A stretch of 59,719 nt of DNA from positions 1 to 59,719 of the forward strand of contig CANMCD010000020.1 in assembly GCA_947496185.1 (NCBI GenBank), written 5' to 3'. The position numbers and the translations under genes are program-made. A model generated the notes under the pieces. The model ran no database searches and was not told the DNA's origin. It saw nothing but the letters and a program-made list of their open reading frames with translations. Source of the DNA: an uncultured Tenacibaculum sp. (GTDB taxonomy: Bacteria > Bacteroidota > Bacteroidia > Flavobacteriales > Flavobacteriaceae). This document shows positions 45,194 through 54,646 of this stretch, piece by piece. Each line of letters begins with the position of its first letter. The stretch's first letter is position 1.

Positions 45194-46810
45194 ATGTTAT
45201 CAAAAGAAGAAAAAAAACACTTAAGAAGTCAATTATTTAGACAATTAGATGGTATTGTTACTTGTTCTACTGCCTATATATTGGATAAAAATAAAATAAC
45301 TAATTACTTATTAGAAAAAAAACAAGCCACCCTATCTGAGATCACAACTAAATTCAATGCCAATGATGGTTATTTAAATGTTGCTTTAAGGACTTTATGC
45401 TCACAAGGATGGTTAACACAAGTTGTTGATAACAATAAAAATGAAGTAACTTTTACAATCAATAATAATTCTCCTATTGCTTTTAAATATTTTAAACATT
45501 ACAAAGAAGCACATGAGCTATTAAAGTTTTCTGAAAATTATAGTTCTAGAAAGTTTGAGCTAGCACCTTTTTATAAGCTAGAAAAGTTATTCTTTAATTT
45601 TAAAAAAAAATTCGGAACCCCAGTACCTACTGAAGAAAATGAAATAAGAATTTTTAATCAAATTTGTAACCATATAGAAGGCATTATCGTTGGGCCTACT
45701 GCTGTTCTACTTGGAATGAACAGTATGTTTCATAAATATTTTATGCAAACAAAATTTAAAGCTGAAGAATTTCACAAAGATGCTATCAATTTTGGAAGGC
45801 TTTTGGATATCCTTACACAATTGGGATGGTTTACAAAAAGTAACGATTCGTATGAGTTTACAGATAAAGGACTCTTTTTTGCAAAGCGAGCGAGTGCTTA
45901 TGGTGTTACGGTTTCGTATATCCCTACTTTGCGTAAGTTAGACAAACTTATTTTTGGCAAGTCAACAGATTTTAATATAACTGGCAATGGAAATCAAGAA
46001 GTTCATGTAGATAGAGAAATGAATGTTTGGGGAAGTGGTGGCGCGCACACTGCATATTTCAAGGAAATAGATAAAGTGGTTATTGATCTTTTTAATCGTC
46101 CAATTAATGAACAACCTAAAGGAATATTGGATGTGGGATGTGGTAATGGCGCTTTTTTAAAACATTTATTTTACATTATAGAAAATCAAACCAAAAGAGG
46201 CGAATTACTTGAAGAACATCCCTTATTATTAATTGGAGTAGATTACAACGAAGCTGCATTACAAATTACTAAAAGAAATTTAGTACAAGCTGATATTTGG
46301 GGTAAAGTAATTTGGGGTGATATTGGAAATCCAGCTGCAATGTCAAAAGATTTAAAAGAGAAGTATAATATTAATTTATCTGACCTATTAAATGTTCGAA
46401 CTTTTCTAGACCATAATCGCGTATGGAAAACCCCTGATAGAATAGAAAACATCCCCACTACTTCCTCAACAGGAGCCTATGCATACCAAGGAGTTCGCTT
46501 AAATAATAACTTAGTGGTTGAATCTTTAAAACAACATTTCAAAAATTGGATTCCTTATATAAAAAAGTTTGGTTTACTGTTAATTGAATTGCATACAACG
46601 GCACCCGAAAAGATCGCAAAAAACATTGGTAAAACAGCCGCCACCGCTTATGATGCTACTCATGGTTATTCTGATCAATATATAATCGAACTAGAAGAAT
46701 ATATGAAAACTATGGAAAGTATTGGTTTAATACCCGATCCTAATTTTTTTAAAAAGTTTCCTAATTCGGATTTAGCAACCGTTTCTGTTAACCTATTTAA
46801 ACCCTTTTAA
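45194..46810 (+). CDS. AprA-type class I SAM-dependent methyltransferase
   Basis: A 538-residue protein. The C-terminal half is a class I methyltransferase: ILDVGCGNGAFLKHL (SAM-binding DVGCGNG at 313-319), LIGVDYNEAALQITKRN, then VIWGDIGNP. The N-terminal half has two similar winged-helix-like units, about 15-95 (DGIVTCSTAYILDKNKI, GWLTQ) and 155-235 (EGIIVGPTAVLLGMNSM, GWFTK). The whole resembles the pseudo-dimer AprA/polyketide-loading methyltransferases, yet no PKS or NRPS gene is near. It converges with the LysR gene, the ends overlapping by 18 nt. Substrate unknown. Confidence 0.7.
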   Translation: MLSKEEKKHLRSQLFRQLDGIVTCSTAYILDKNKITNYLLEKKQATLSEITTKFNANDGYLNVALRTLCSQGWLTQVVDNNKNEVTFTINNNSPIAFKYFKHYKEAHELLKFSENYSSRKFELAPFYKLEKLFFNFKKKFGTPVPTEENEIRIFNQICNHIEGIIVGPTAVLLGMNSMFHKYFMQTKFKAEEFHKDAINFGRLLDILTQLGWFTKSNDSYEFTDKGLFFAKRASAYGVTVSYIPTLRKLDKLIFGKSTDFNITGNGNQEVHVDREMNVWGSGGAHTAYFKEIDKVVIDLFNRPINEQPKGILDVGCGNGAFLKHLFYIIENQTKRGELLEEHPLLLIGVDYNEAALQITKRNLVQADIWGKVIWGDIGNPAAMSKDLKEKYNINLSDLLNVRTFLDHNRVWKTPDRIENIPTTSSTGAYAYQGVRLNNNLVVESLKQHFKNWIPYIKKFGLLLIELHTTAPEKIAKNIGKTAATAYDATHGYSDQYIIELEEYMKTMESIGLIPDPNFFKKFPNSDLATVSVNLFKPF

Positions 46811-47683
46811 TAATTTCATTGCTATTGGTAAAACAGGGTTTCTATTTTCATTATTCCATATTACTGATAGCGCAGTTTTTTGAGGAATCTTTGTAAGTTC
46901 AATAAATTGGACATCTGCATATACATCCATAGTTAATGATTTAGGAACTATAGAAACGCCAATATTATTCTCCACTAGTTTATAAATAGAATCAGCGTGA
47001 ATGGTATTGTGAGATACTATAGGCGAAAAATCATGTTCGTCAAAAATTTGCATCACTTTCTCGTAATAAGAAACACTATATTTCGGATCAAACATAATGA
47101 ATGACGCATCTTTAAATTGATGTAGCCCTTCAAAATTAGTTTTATTAATTACATGTGTGTTTGGGATAACCAAACAAAAGGGTTCAACTAATATGGTTTG
47201 TATTTGAATATTTCTTGGCGCTCTCTCTAATCTAACAAAACCAATATCAATATCTTGTGACACTAGACTTTCAACTTGTTGTTGGTTGTCCATTTCTTTT
47301 AAACTAAAGGAAATTTTTGGGTATTCTTGACTTAATTTGATTAATAAATTAGGAATTATCTTCTTCATAGCCGAACCTACATAACCAAATTTCAAATTAC
47401 CATCCTTTCCCTTACTAATTAGTTTGGCATGATTAAAAGTTGCCTCTATACTTTTTAAATTCTTAGACAATTCTTTTTGAAGATACTTACCTGCTTCAGT
47501 TAATACAACATTACGATTGTTTCTTTCAAATAACTTGATACCTACCCCCTCTTCTAATTGTTTAATTTGTCTACTTAACCCTGGTTGAGAAATAAAAAGT
47601 CGTTCAGCAGCTTTTCGATAATGTAATTCATCAGCTACTACTAAAAAATATCTTATATGTCTAAGTTCTATTTGATACCCCAT
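46793..47683 (-). CDS. LysR-family transcriptional regulator
   Basis: A regulator of the LysR type. The winged HTH spans about 1-60 (ELRHIRYFLVVADELHYRKAAERLFISQPGLS in the family order, interrupted only by loops), followed by a two-lobed effector domain. The frame opens at 47701, but the second Met at 47683 places the start right before the conserved MGYQIELRHIRYF, so I use it (296 residues). It is divergent from hutH, the classic arrangement for control of the neighbour, so urocanate or histidine sensing is plausible but inferred. Confidence 0.85.
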   Translation of the reverse strand: MGYQIELRHIRYFLVVADELHYRKAAERLFISQPGLSRQIKQLEEGVGIKLFERNNRNVVLTEAGKYLQKELSKNLKSIEATFNHAKLISKGKDGNLKFGYVGSAMKKIIPNLLIKLSQEYPKISFSLKEMDNQQQVESLVSQDIDIGFVRLERAPRNIQIQTILVEPFCLVIPNTHVINKTNFEGLHQFKDASFIMFDPKYSVSYYEKVMQIFDEHDFSPIVSHNTIHADSIYKLVENNIGVSIVPKSLTMDVYADVQFIELTKIPQKTALSVIWNNENRNPVLPIAMKLLKGFK

Positions 47684-47710
47684 AGTTATTAATAAACACA
47701 TTAAATAGTA

Positions 47711-47741
47711 TTGTTAAGCATCAAAATTACTAATAAATTTG
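47711..47741 (+). promoter_or_regulatory. hutH promoter
   Basis: TTG (47711-47713), a 20-nt spacer and TAAATTTG (47734-47741). Transcription would start near 47748, leaving a leader of only about 8-14 nt. The LysR start lies close by on the other strand. Confidence 0.55.
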
Positions 47742-47755
47742 TGTAAATTAAGAGA

Positions 47756-49258
47756 ATGATCATGTTTAATTACGGAATAGACACATTAACAGTTGATAAA
47801 GTAATTGCTATTACAAAGAAGGAATTAAAAGCGGGCTTAAATGAGCAAGCTATGAACAATATTAATACTTGTAGGGCCAAAGTCAATAAAATGGCAGCTT
47901 CAGATAAAGCCGTTTATGGTATTAATACTGGGTTTGGTCCATTGTGTGATACACAAATATCCCCTGAGGAAACAAGTTTACTACAAAAAAACTTATTGAT
48001 AACCCATGCGGTGGGTGTTGGAAATCCAATTGATAAATTCTTATCAAAAATCATGTTAATTACTAAAGTTCATGCGCTTTCTCAAGGATTTTCCGGGGTT
48101 CGTTTAGAAGTAGTTGAACGTATTATTTACTTTATTGAAAATGATCTTTTACCTGTAGTTCCAGAACAAGGTTCTGTAGGAGCTTCTGGAGATTTAGCTC
48201 CTTTATCTCACTTATTCTTACCGTTATTTGGTGAAGGGGATTTTTGGGTTGACAACGAGATTAAACCTGCTAAAGAAGTCTTAGAAAGTCACCATTTAGA
48301 CCCGATAGAATTAAGCTCTAAAGAAGGACTAGGGTTAATCAACGGCACACAATTTATCTTAGCTCATGCAATTAATGGACTAAAAAAAATGGAATATTTA
48401 CTCGACCTTGCTGATGTAGCTGGTGCGATGAGTCTAGAAGGTTTTCAAGGAAGTGCTTCTCCATTTAAAAAAGAACTTCATGAAATAAGACCTTTCAAAG
48501 GAAATATTAAAGTAGCGGAACGTATGCGCATGTTACTTCATGATTCACAAAATTTACATTCACATTCCAACAACACTTGTGATAGAGTTCAAGATCCTTA
48601 CTCTATACGTTGTATGCCTCAAGTTCACGGGGCTTCTAGAAATGCGTATGCACATTTAAAAGAATTAGCAGAAATAGAAATGAACTCTGTAACTGATAAC
48701 CCAATTGTTTTGAGTGATACTGAAGCTATTTCTGGAGGAAATTTCCACGGACAACCCTTGGCAATGGCTTTAGATTATGCCACTATAGCAACAGCCGAAT
48801 TAGGAAATATTGCTGATCGAAGATGTTATCTTTTATTAGAAGGCAAATATGGACTACCAAGATTACTAACGACTGCAGGCGGTTTAAATTCTGGTTTTAT
48901 GATTCCACAATACACTACTGCTGCTTTAGTTACAGAAAACAAATCACTTTGTTTTCCTCCTTCTGCTGATAGTGTACCTACTTCTATGGGACAAGAAGAC
49001 CATGTATCAATGGGGAGTATTTCTGGAAGAAAATTTAATCAAGTCTTAGGAAACCTTGAAAAGATATTTGCTATTGAATTTATGTATGCTGCACAAGCAA
49101 TGGAATTCAGAAGGCCTAATACTTTTTCAGAAATTATTGAACACAATTTTTCTTTAATTAGAAGTAAAGTTGACAAATTAGAAGAGGATAGAATTTTAAA
49201 AGACGACATAAACGCATTAATAAAATTGGTAAGAGAACAAGCCTTTAAAACCGCCTAA
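47756..49258 (+). CDS. hutH: Histidine ammonia-lyase
   Basis: A 500-residue lyase that removes ammonia from histidine to form urocanate. The MIO cofactor forms from Ala143-Ser144-Gly145 in GSVGASGDLAPLSHL. YGINTGFGPL (from 54) carries the catalytic tyrosine. The second ATG two codons in (47762) is an alternative start. It is followed by hutU after 2 nt. The later pathway genes hutI and hutG are not in this window. Confidence 0.93.
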   Translation: MIMFNYGIDTLTVDKVIAITKKELKAGLNEQAMNNINTCRAKVNKMAASDKAVYGINTGFGPLCDTQISPEETSLLQKNLLITHAVGVGNPIDKFLSKIMLITKVHALSQGFSGVRLEVVERIIYFIENDLLPVVPEQGSVGASGDLAPLSHLFLPLFGEGDFWVDNEIKPAKEVLESHHLDPIELSSKEGLGLINGTQFILAHAINGLKKMEYLLDLADVAGAMSLEGFQGSASPFKKELHEIRPFKGNIKVAERMRMLLHDSQNLHSHSNNTCDRVQDPYSIRCMPQVHGASRNAYAHLKELAEIEMNSVTDNPIVLSDTEAISGGNFHGQPLAMALDYATIATAELGNIADRRCYLLLEGKYGLPRLLTTAGGLNSGFMIPQYTTAALVTENKSLCFPPSADSVPTSMGQEDHVSMGSISGRKFNQVLGNLEKIFAIEFMYAAQAMEFRRPNTFSEIIEHNFSLIRSKVDKLEEDRILKDDINALIKLVREQAFKTA

Positions 49259-49260
49259 TT

Positions 49261-51258
49261 ATGACATTTAAAGAATTAATATTACAAGGAATCCCTACGG
49301 AATTACCTCCTAAAAGAGAATATCCTGAAGGAGTTAATAGAGCCCCAAAAAGAAAAGATATCCTTACTAAAGAAGAAAAACAATTAGCAATTCGTAATGC
49401 TTTGCGTTACTTCCCTGAAGCATGGCATCAAGAATTGGCTATTGAATTTGCACAAGAATTAAATGACTTCGGTCGTATATACATGTATCGCTTCAAGCCA
49501 CCCTATAGCATTTATGCTAGAGGTATTGAAGAATACCCTGCTGTATCTAAACAAGCTGCTGCAATCATGTTAATGATTCAAAACAACTTAGATCCTGCGG
49601 TTGCACAGCACCCTGAAGAATTGATAACCTATGGAGGAAATGGTGCTGTTTTTCAAAACTGGGCACAATACTTACTTACGATGAAGTATCTAGCCACAAT
49701 GACTAACGAACAAACCTTACATATATATTCTGGACACCCACACGGGCTTTTCCCTTCTTCAAAAGAAGCTCCAAGAGTCATTGTTACCAATGGAATGATG
49801 ATTCCTAATTACTCGGCTCCTGATGATTGGGAAAAATATAATGCACTAGGTGTTACCCAATACGGTCAAATGACGGCAGGATCTTATATGTATATCGGAC
49901 CGCAAGGAATTGTGCACGGTACTACTATTACTGTAATGAATGCCTTCCGTAAAATCTTACAAAAAGGCGATACACCAAAAGGAAAAATTTTCTTAACTGC
50001 TGGTTTAGGTGGAATGAGTGGTGCGCAACCCAAAGCAGGAAATATTGCAGGATGTATTACCATTGCTGCTGAAGTAAATGAAAAAGCAGCTACCAAACGC
50101 CACGAACAAGGTTGGGTTGACGTACTAATTGATAATATAGACGACTTAGTTAAGCGCGTTAAAGAAGCACAGAGCAATAATGAAGTGGTTTCTATCGCTT
50201 TTATTGGAAATATTGTTACTGTGTGGGAACGTTTCTATGAAGAAGATATTTTTATTCATGTAGGATCTGATCAAACCTCACTCCATATTCCTTGGACGGG
50301 TGGTTATTATCCTGTAGATATTTCATATGAAGAAGCCAACAGGTTAATCCGTGAAGAACCTGAAACTTTTAAAGAAGAAGTTCAAAAGTCTTTACGTAGG
50401 CATGCGGGTGCGATTAACAAGCATACTGAGAAAGGAACTTATTTCTTTGACTATGGAAATGCTTTCTTATTAGAAAGTTCAAGAGCTGGTGCAGCGGTAA
50501 TGGCAGAAAATAATATTGATTTTAAATATCCTTCTTATGTACAAGATATTTTAGGGCCAATGTGTTTTGATTACGGTTTTGGGCCGTTCCGATGGGTATG
50601 TACTTCTGGTAAATCGGAGGATTTGGATACTACTGATGAAATAGCTGCTACTGTTTTGCAAGAAATCATGGAAAACTCACCTGAAGAAATCCAGCTTCAA
50701 ATGCAGGACAATATCACTTGGATAAAAAATGCCAAACAAAATAAAATGGTCGTTGGCTCACAAGCACGTATTTTATATGCAGATGCTGAAGGGCGAGCTA
50801 AAATTGCTGAAGCCTTTAATCAAGCTATTGCCGCTGGAAAGATTGGACCTGTTGTATTAGGAAGAGATCATCATGATGTGAGTGGTACTGACTCTCCTTA
50901 TAGAGAAACCTCGAACATATATGACGGTAGTAAATTTACAGCCGATATGGCAATTCATAATGTAATTGGTGACAGTTTTAGAGGTGCTACTTGGGTATCT
51001 ATCCACAATGGTGGTGGTGTCGGATGGGGCGAAGTAATCAACGGTGGGTTTGGTATGTTATTAGACGGATCTGAAGAGGCTAGTAACCGACTAAAAAGTA
51101 TGTTATTTTATGATGTAAACAACGGTATCGCAAGAAGAAGCTGGGCTAGAAATAAAGAGGCTATGTTTGCCATAAAACGAGAAATGAAACGTTCACCGAA
51201 TTTGAAAGTTACACTTCCTAACTTGGTTGACGATACAATTATCAATAACCTATTTTAA
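49261..51258 (+). CDS. hutU: Urocanate hydratase
   Basis: A 665-residue NAD-dependent urocanase that hydrates urocanate to imidazolone propionate. Markers are GRIYMYRFKP, the TYGGNGAVFQNWAQY segment, GGMSGAQPKAGNIAG (NAD binding) and DHHDVSGTDSPYRETSN in the C-terminal part. It is longer than the roughly 560-residue proteobacterial enzymes, with an extended N-terminal region, which I take to be the Bacteroidota form. It lies 2 nt after hutH and is followed by a strong terminator. Confidence 0.92.
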   Translation: MTFKELILQGIPTELPPKREYPEGVNRAPKRKDILTKEEKQLAIRNALRYFPEAWHQELAIEFAQELNDFGRIYMYRFKPPYSIYARGIEEYPAVSKQAAAIMLMIQNNLDPAVAQHPEELITYGGNGAVFQNWAQYLLTMKYLATMTNEQTLHIYSGHPHGLFPSSKEAPRVIVTNGMMIPNYSAPDDWEKYNALGVTQYGQMTAGSYMYIGPQGIVHGTTITVMNAFRKILQKGDTPKGKIFLTAGLGGMSGAQPKAGNIAGCITIAAEVNEKAATKRHEQGWVDVLIDNIDDLVKRVKEAQSNNEVVSIAFIGNIVTVWERFYEEDIFIHVGSDQTSLHIPWTGGYYPVDISYEEANRLIREEPETFKEEVQKSLRRHAGAINKHTEKGTYFFDYGNAFLLESSRAGAAVMAENNIDFKYPSYVQDILGPMCFDYGFGPFRWVCTSGKSEDLDTTDEIAATVLQEIMENSPEEIQLQMQDNITWIKNAKQNKMVVGSQARILYADAEGRAKIAEAFNQAIAAGKIGPVVLGRDHHDVSGTDSPYRETSNIYDGSKFTADMAIHNVIGDSFRGATWVSIHNGGGVGWGEVINGGFGMLLDGSEEASNRLKSMLFYDVNNGIARRSWARNKEAMFAIKREMKRSPNLKVTLPNLVDDTIINNLF

Positions 51259-51284
51259 TTATCTTAGGTGTTACGATATAAATT

Positions 51285-51316
51285 AAACCTGTTCATTTAG
51301 CCGAACAGGTTTTTTT
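51285..51316 (+). terminator. Terminator of hutHU
   Basis: AAACCTGTTC (51285-51294) and GAACAGGTTT (51303-51312) form a perfect 10-bp stem with an 8-nt loop and a T7 tail. Confidence 0.85.
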
Positions 51317-51432
51317 GTCGCATTTCCACCCAAAAAACCACTCACCTACAGCTACGTGCATCTTATCGAATTTTATTCTAATTTCTAAATTAGGTTTGTT
51401 AAATTTTATAGATAACCAAAAACCAAACCTTT

Positions 51433-52626
51433 ATGAAACTAGGTATTGTTACTGCTTACCCTCCTAGCAAGATAACCCTAAATGAGTATGGTTATCACTT
51501 AGTAAAAAACTTTGCAACTCTTGATATCGTTGAAAAAATTATAATCTTCTGTGATTATACTGAAGAAGAAAAGGTATTAGACTTCCCTTCATCTGATAAA
51601 ATCATTATTGATCAATGTTGGAATTTTAATAGCTATAAAAATATATTATCCGTTACTAGAGCTGTCAAAAAGCATCAACCAGATCAGGTACTTTTTAACT
51701 TACAATTTATGAAGTTTGGAGATAAAAAAGTTCCTGCTGCTTTGGGATTATTACTACCTAAATCATTAAAAACAAGCAATTTAAAATCTACAGTTCTAAT
51801 ACATAACATTTTAGAGAGAGTAGATCTTGAAAAAGCTGGATTTACCAAAAACCCATTACTTAAAGTTGCTTATAGAACTATAGGTTATGTCTTAACTAGA
51901 TTTATTTTGAGCGCTGACAATGTAGTCGTAACAATTCCAAAATATCAGAAAATATTAACCGAAAAGTACAAAAAAAATAATATCAATGTAATACCCCATG
52001 GTACTTTCGAAATTTCAAAAGAACCTGATTATATAGAAAAGCTTCCCTACCTCAAAAAAGTAATGACATTTGGTAAATTTGGCACCTATAAAAAAATAGA
52101 AATCCTTATTGATGCTGTCGAACAAATTAGAAAAAAAACCGAACTAAAAATTGAAGTAGTAATTGCTGGAACAGATAACCCAAATACTCTTGGGTATTTG
52201 AAAAGTGTACAAGAAAAATATAAAAATACGCGACAAATAACTTTCACTGGATATGTACCAGAGGAAGATGTTGAAAGAATTTTCATAGAAAGTTCTGTCG
52301 TTATTTTTCCATACACATCTACAACAGGTAGCTCTGGAGTATTGCATCAAGCAGGCAGTTATGGTAAATCTGTTGTGATACCAAATATTAAAGACCTAAA
52401 AGAAGTAATTCATGATGAAGGCTATGCAGGTGAATTCTTTGACCCTCATTCTTCTGAAAGTCTTGCCTTGGCAATTCAAAAGATCCTAGAAAATGATAAT
52501 TATCGATTAGAGTTAGAAAAAGCAAATTATGAAGCAGCAACAGCCTACCCCATGCAAAGAGTTTGCCTAATGTATCTTAAAACGTTTGGACATCAAGTAA
52601 TAAATCTTAAAAAAGTGCCAGTATAA
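51433..52626 (+). CDS. Glycosyltransferase, GT4-like GT-B fold
   Basis: A 397-residue retaining glycosyltransferase of GT-B fold. The N-terminal half shows little conservation (MKLGIVTAYPPSKITLNEYG). The C-terminal half has the nucleotide-sugar domain: VMTFGKFGTYKKIEILIDAV, VVIAGTD, ITFTGYVPEEDVERIF and VIFPYTSTTGSSGVLHQAG with the usual Glu replaced by serine-rich sequence. The role is presumably in cell-surface polysaccharide. It converges with the receiver-glycosyltransferase fusion gene and the two share a hairpin. Donor and acceptor are unknown. Confidence 0.8.
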   Translation: MKLGIVTAYPPSKITLNEYGYHLVKNFATLDIVEKIIIFCDYTEEEKVLDFPSSDKIIIDQCWNFNSYKNILSVTRAVKKHQPDQVLFNLQFMKFGDKKVPAALGLLLPKSLKTSNLKSTVLIHNILERVDLEKAGFTKNPLLKVAYRTIGYVLTRFILSADNVVVTIPKYQKILTEKYKKNNINVIPHGTFEISKEPDYIEKLPYLKKVMTFGKFGTYKKIEILIDAVEQIRKKTELKIEVVIAGTDNPNTLGYLKSVQEKYKNTRQITFTGYVPEEDVERIFIESSVVIFPYTSTTGSSGVLHQAGSYGKSVVIPNIKDLKEVIHDEGYAGEFFDPHSSESLALAIQKILENDNYRLELEKANYEAATAYPMQRVCLMYLKTFGHQVINLKKVPV

Positions 52627-52664
52627 GTTAATTCAGCATCAGAATTATAAATAAGAAATAAGTC

Positions 52665-52716
52665 CACTAAAAATTCCTATTGTAGCAAAAAGCGAAAACA
52701 AGAGGAATTTTTAGTG
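52665..52716. terminator. Bidirectional terminator between convergent genes
   Basis: CACTAAAAATTCCT (52665-52678) and AGGAATTTTTAGTG (52703-52716) are perfectly complementary over 14 bp with a 24-nt loop. It lies between the ends of two convergent genes. Confidence 0.7.
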
Positions 52717-52738
52717 TATACTTTTAAAACTATATATA

Positions 52739-53992
52739 TCAACTTATGGTAGTTAATTTACTTTGTTTACCATCATGGAGTTTATTTTTTTCTTTATCAG
52801 TTTTAAATTCATACGTATTCATTATTTTTTGAAAGGTACCAAAACGACTGTAGCCCCAAGCTATTTGTCCCAATTGAAAAATAATTTTTCCTGAATCTCT
52901 AATTGATAGTTTAGATCCATCAACATGCACCCAGCGTTTTAATGGTTGTTCGCAAATCATCATCTTTGCTTTTTCTAATGTAAATCGCTTTCGCATTCTC
53001 ATAAACAATTCCACATCAAATAACCAACGAGTAATAAATTTATGTTCGAATAAAAAAGCTACAACATCTCTATGAAAAACCTTAGCACCACATTGGGTAT
53101 CTTTAAAGTTCATGGATAGTATTTTTCGGATCAAATAATTAATCATAAAACTAATTAAAGCTCTCGCAGAGTCCTTAGAAATATCTGCACCCATTCGCTG
53201 AATTCTAGAACCACTTACAATTTTAAAATTTGAAGTTTCAATAGTACTTACTAAATCATCTAAATCTTGAAAGTCCGTAGATAAATCCGCATCTAAGAAA
53301 CCGATATAATCTAATTTCTTATTTTGAGACAGGTAAAGCATTCCTTGTCTTACGGCTTCAGCCTTTCCACCATTTTTTTCACAATCATATACTTTTACAA
53401 ATTCCTCTCTTCCAACACTAAGTTTACGTAATACCTCAAGTGTATTATCCGAACTACCGTCATTTACAAAACAGAGGTAATACCCTGGATTTTCATCTAT
53501 AAAACTTAAAAATTGGCTTTCTAGCAAACGGTCTTCTTCATTGTAACATGGAATTACAACTCCAACACTCCTTTTTTGAATAATAACCTTTTCGTTATTA
53601 TTATCGTTTACCTCATTAGGTAGATTATTTTTTGGTATTCCAATTAATCGTTTCGTTCTCGCGCATATTTCATTCAAACTAAGGGGTTTTTTCATATAGT
53701 CATCAATACCCAAATCAAACCCTTTCATGATGACATTGTCATCAACACTTCCAGAAAGTACCATAACAGGTACGGATGATTTTTTATCCTCTTTGATATA
53801 CTTTACAATATCTAAACCAGATATTTGAGGCATATTAATATCTACTATAACCAAATCAGGGTCAAAACTATCAAATAACTTCACCCCTTTAAGACCATTA
53901 GTCTCTGTTTCCACTTCATAACCTATAGCAGTTAGTCTTTTTTTGATAGGAAGCAAAATTAATTGCTCATCGTCAATTACTAATACTTTCAT
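52739..53992 (-). CDS. Receiver domain fused to a family 2 glycosyltransferase
   Basis: A 417-residue protein with two unrelated domains. Residues 1-118 are a CheY-like receiver with acidic Asp7/Asp8, phosphoacceptor Asp51 (in VIVDINMPQ), Ser80 and Lys102 before proline, so it looks competent for phosphorylation. After a linker (119-140), residues 143-385 form a GT2 domain with VVIPCYNEED, VNDGSSDNT (176-184) and the metal-binding DAD (234-236), followed by the polyprenyl-phosphate glycosyltransferase pattern DTQCGAKVFHRD. No transmembrane helix is evident. A histidine kinase is not adjacent. I infer that phosphorylation tunes sugar transfer, perhaps for exopolysaccharide; this is not shown by the sequence. 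Confidence 0.88.
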   Translation of the reverse strand: MKVLVIDDEQLILLPIKKRLTAIGYEVETETNGLKGVKLFDSFDPDLVIVDINMPQISGLDIVKYIKEDKKSSVPVMVLSGSVDDNVIMKGFDLGIDDYMKKPLSLNEICARTKRLIGIPKNNLPNEVNDNNNEKVIIQKRSVGVVIPCYNEEDRLLESQFLSFIDENPGYYLCFVNDGSSDNTLEVLRKLSVGREEFVKVYDCEKNGGKAEAVRQGMLYLSQNKKLDYIGFLDADLSTDFQDLDDLVSTIETSNFKIVSGSRIQRMGADISKDSARALISFMINYLIRKILSMNFKDTQCGAKVFHRDVVAFLFEHKFITRWLFDVELFMRMRKRFTLEKAKMMICEQPLKRWVHVDGSKLSIRDSGKIIFQLGQIAWGYSRFGTFQKIMNTYEFKTDKEKNKLHDGKQSKLTTIS

Positions 53993-54122
53993 CTAAATAG
54001 TTTTCTGGTTAGAACATACCTAATATAACGATTTCCCTTGGATTAAAAAAACTAAAATATTGATAATCAAAGTGTTTTAGATGAGATGCTTTTTTCTATA
54101 GGCGAGTTACTTTTTTGACGGG

Positions 54123-54152
54123 TTAAAAAAAACCTACCACATAGGGCAGGTT
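54123..54152 (-). terminator. Terminator after the DUF2147 gene
   Basis: AACCTACC (54131-54138) pairs with GGCAGGTT (54145-54152) with one A-C mismatch and a 6-nt loop. On the minus strand a run of T follows (plus-strand A run 54125-54130). Confidence 0.7.
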
Positions 54153-54178
54153 ATAAAGCGTTTTATATATAAGATTTA

Positions 54179-54604
54179 TTAGTCAAGTTTTCGAATCCAA
54201 TAAGTCGTTCTACCAATCAAAGAAAAACCTATATAACCACGAATCTTGAGTTTATTTTTTCCTTCCAGTTTGATATAACATTTATATTCTTTTCCATTTT
54301 TAGGATCAAGTATCTTACCACCACTCCATTCGTCATCTTGTTTGGTAAGCCCTGATAGAATGTTCATTCCTAAGATAGGCAGTCCTTTCTTTTTTCCACT
54401 ACATTTATCACAAACAGCTTCCCTCCTATCTTTATCTGTTATTTCTATAATTTTAGCATACGCTTTTCCGTTTTTTTCATAGAGTTCAATGACACTATCA
54501 ACGTTTCCTGTTTCTTCATCTTTGTTTTCCCATTTTCCAAAGATTGTCTGAGCATTCACGGTAAATACTGAAATAAATACTCCTATAAAAAATAATCTTT
54601 TCAT
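54179..54604 (-). CDS. DUF2147 exported protein
   Basis: A 141-residue exported protein with a signal peptide (1-18, ending VNAQ) and the DUF2147 pattern: GKWENKDEETG, VIELYEKNGKAYAKI, CDKCSGKKKGLPILGM and GGKILDPKNGKEYKCYI. The two cysteines in CDKC could form a disulfide or hold a metal. DUF2147 proteins are small periplasmic beta-barrel-like proteins of unknown role. It stands 42 nt after kdsC and has its own terminator. Confidence 0.8.
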   Translation of the reverse strand: MKRLFFIGVFISVFTVNAQTIFGKWENKDEETGNVDSVIELYEKNGKAYAKIIEITDKDRREAVCDKCSGKKKGLPILGMNILSGLTKQDDEWSGGKILDPKNGKEYKCYIKLEGKNKLKIRGYIGFSLIGRTTYWIRKLD

Positions 54605-54646
54605 AATTAAATAGTTTTTATTGGTTAGTGTATATCATAATTATTT

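Noticed and set aside
47756-51258. Complete histidine utilisation operon
   Set aside because: Only hutH and hutU are present; imidazolonepropionase and formiminoglutamase genes are not in the window.
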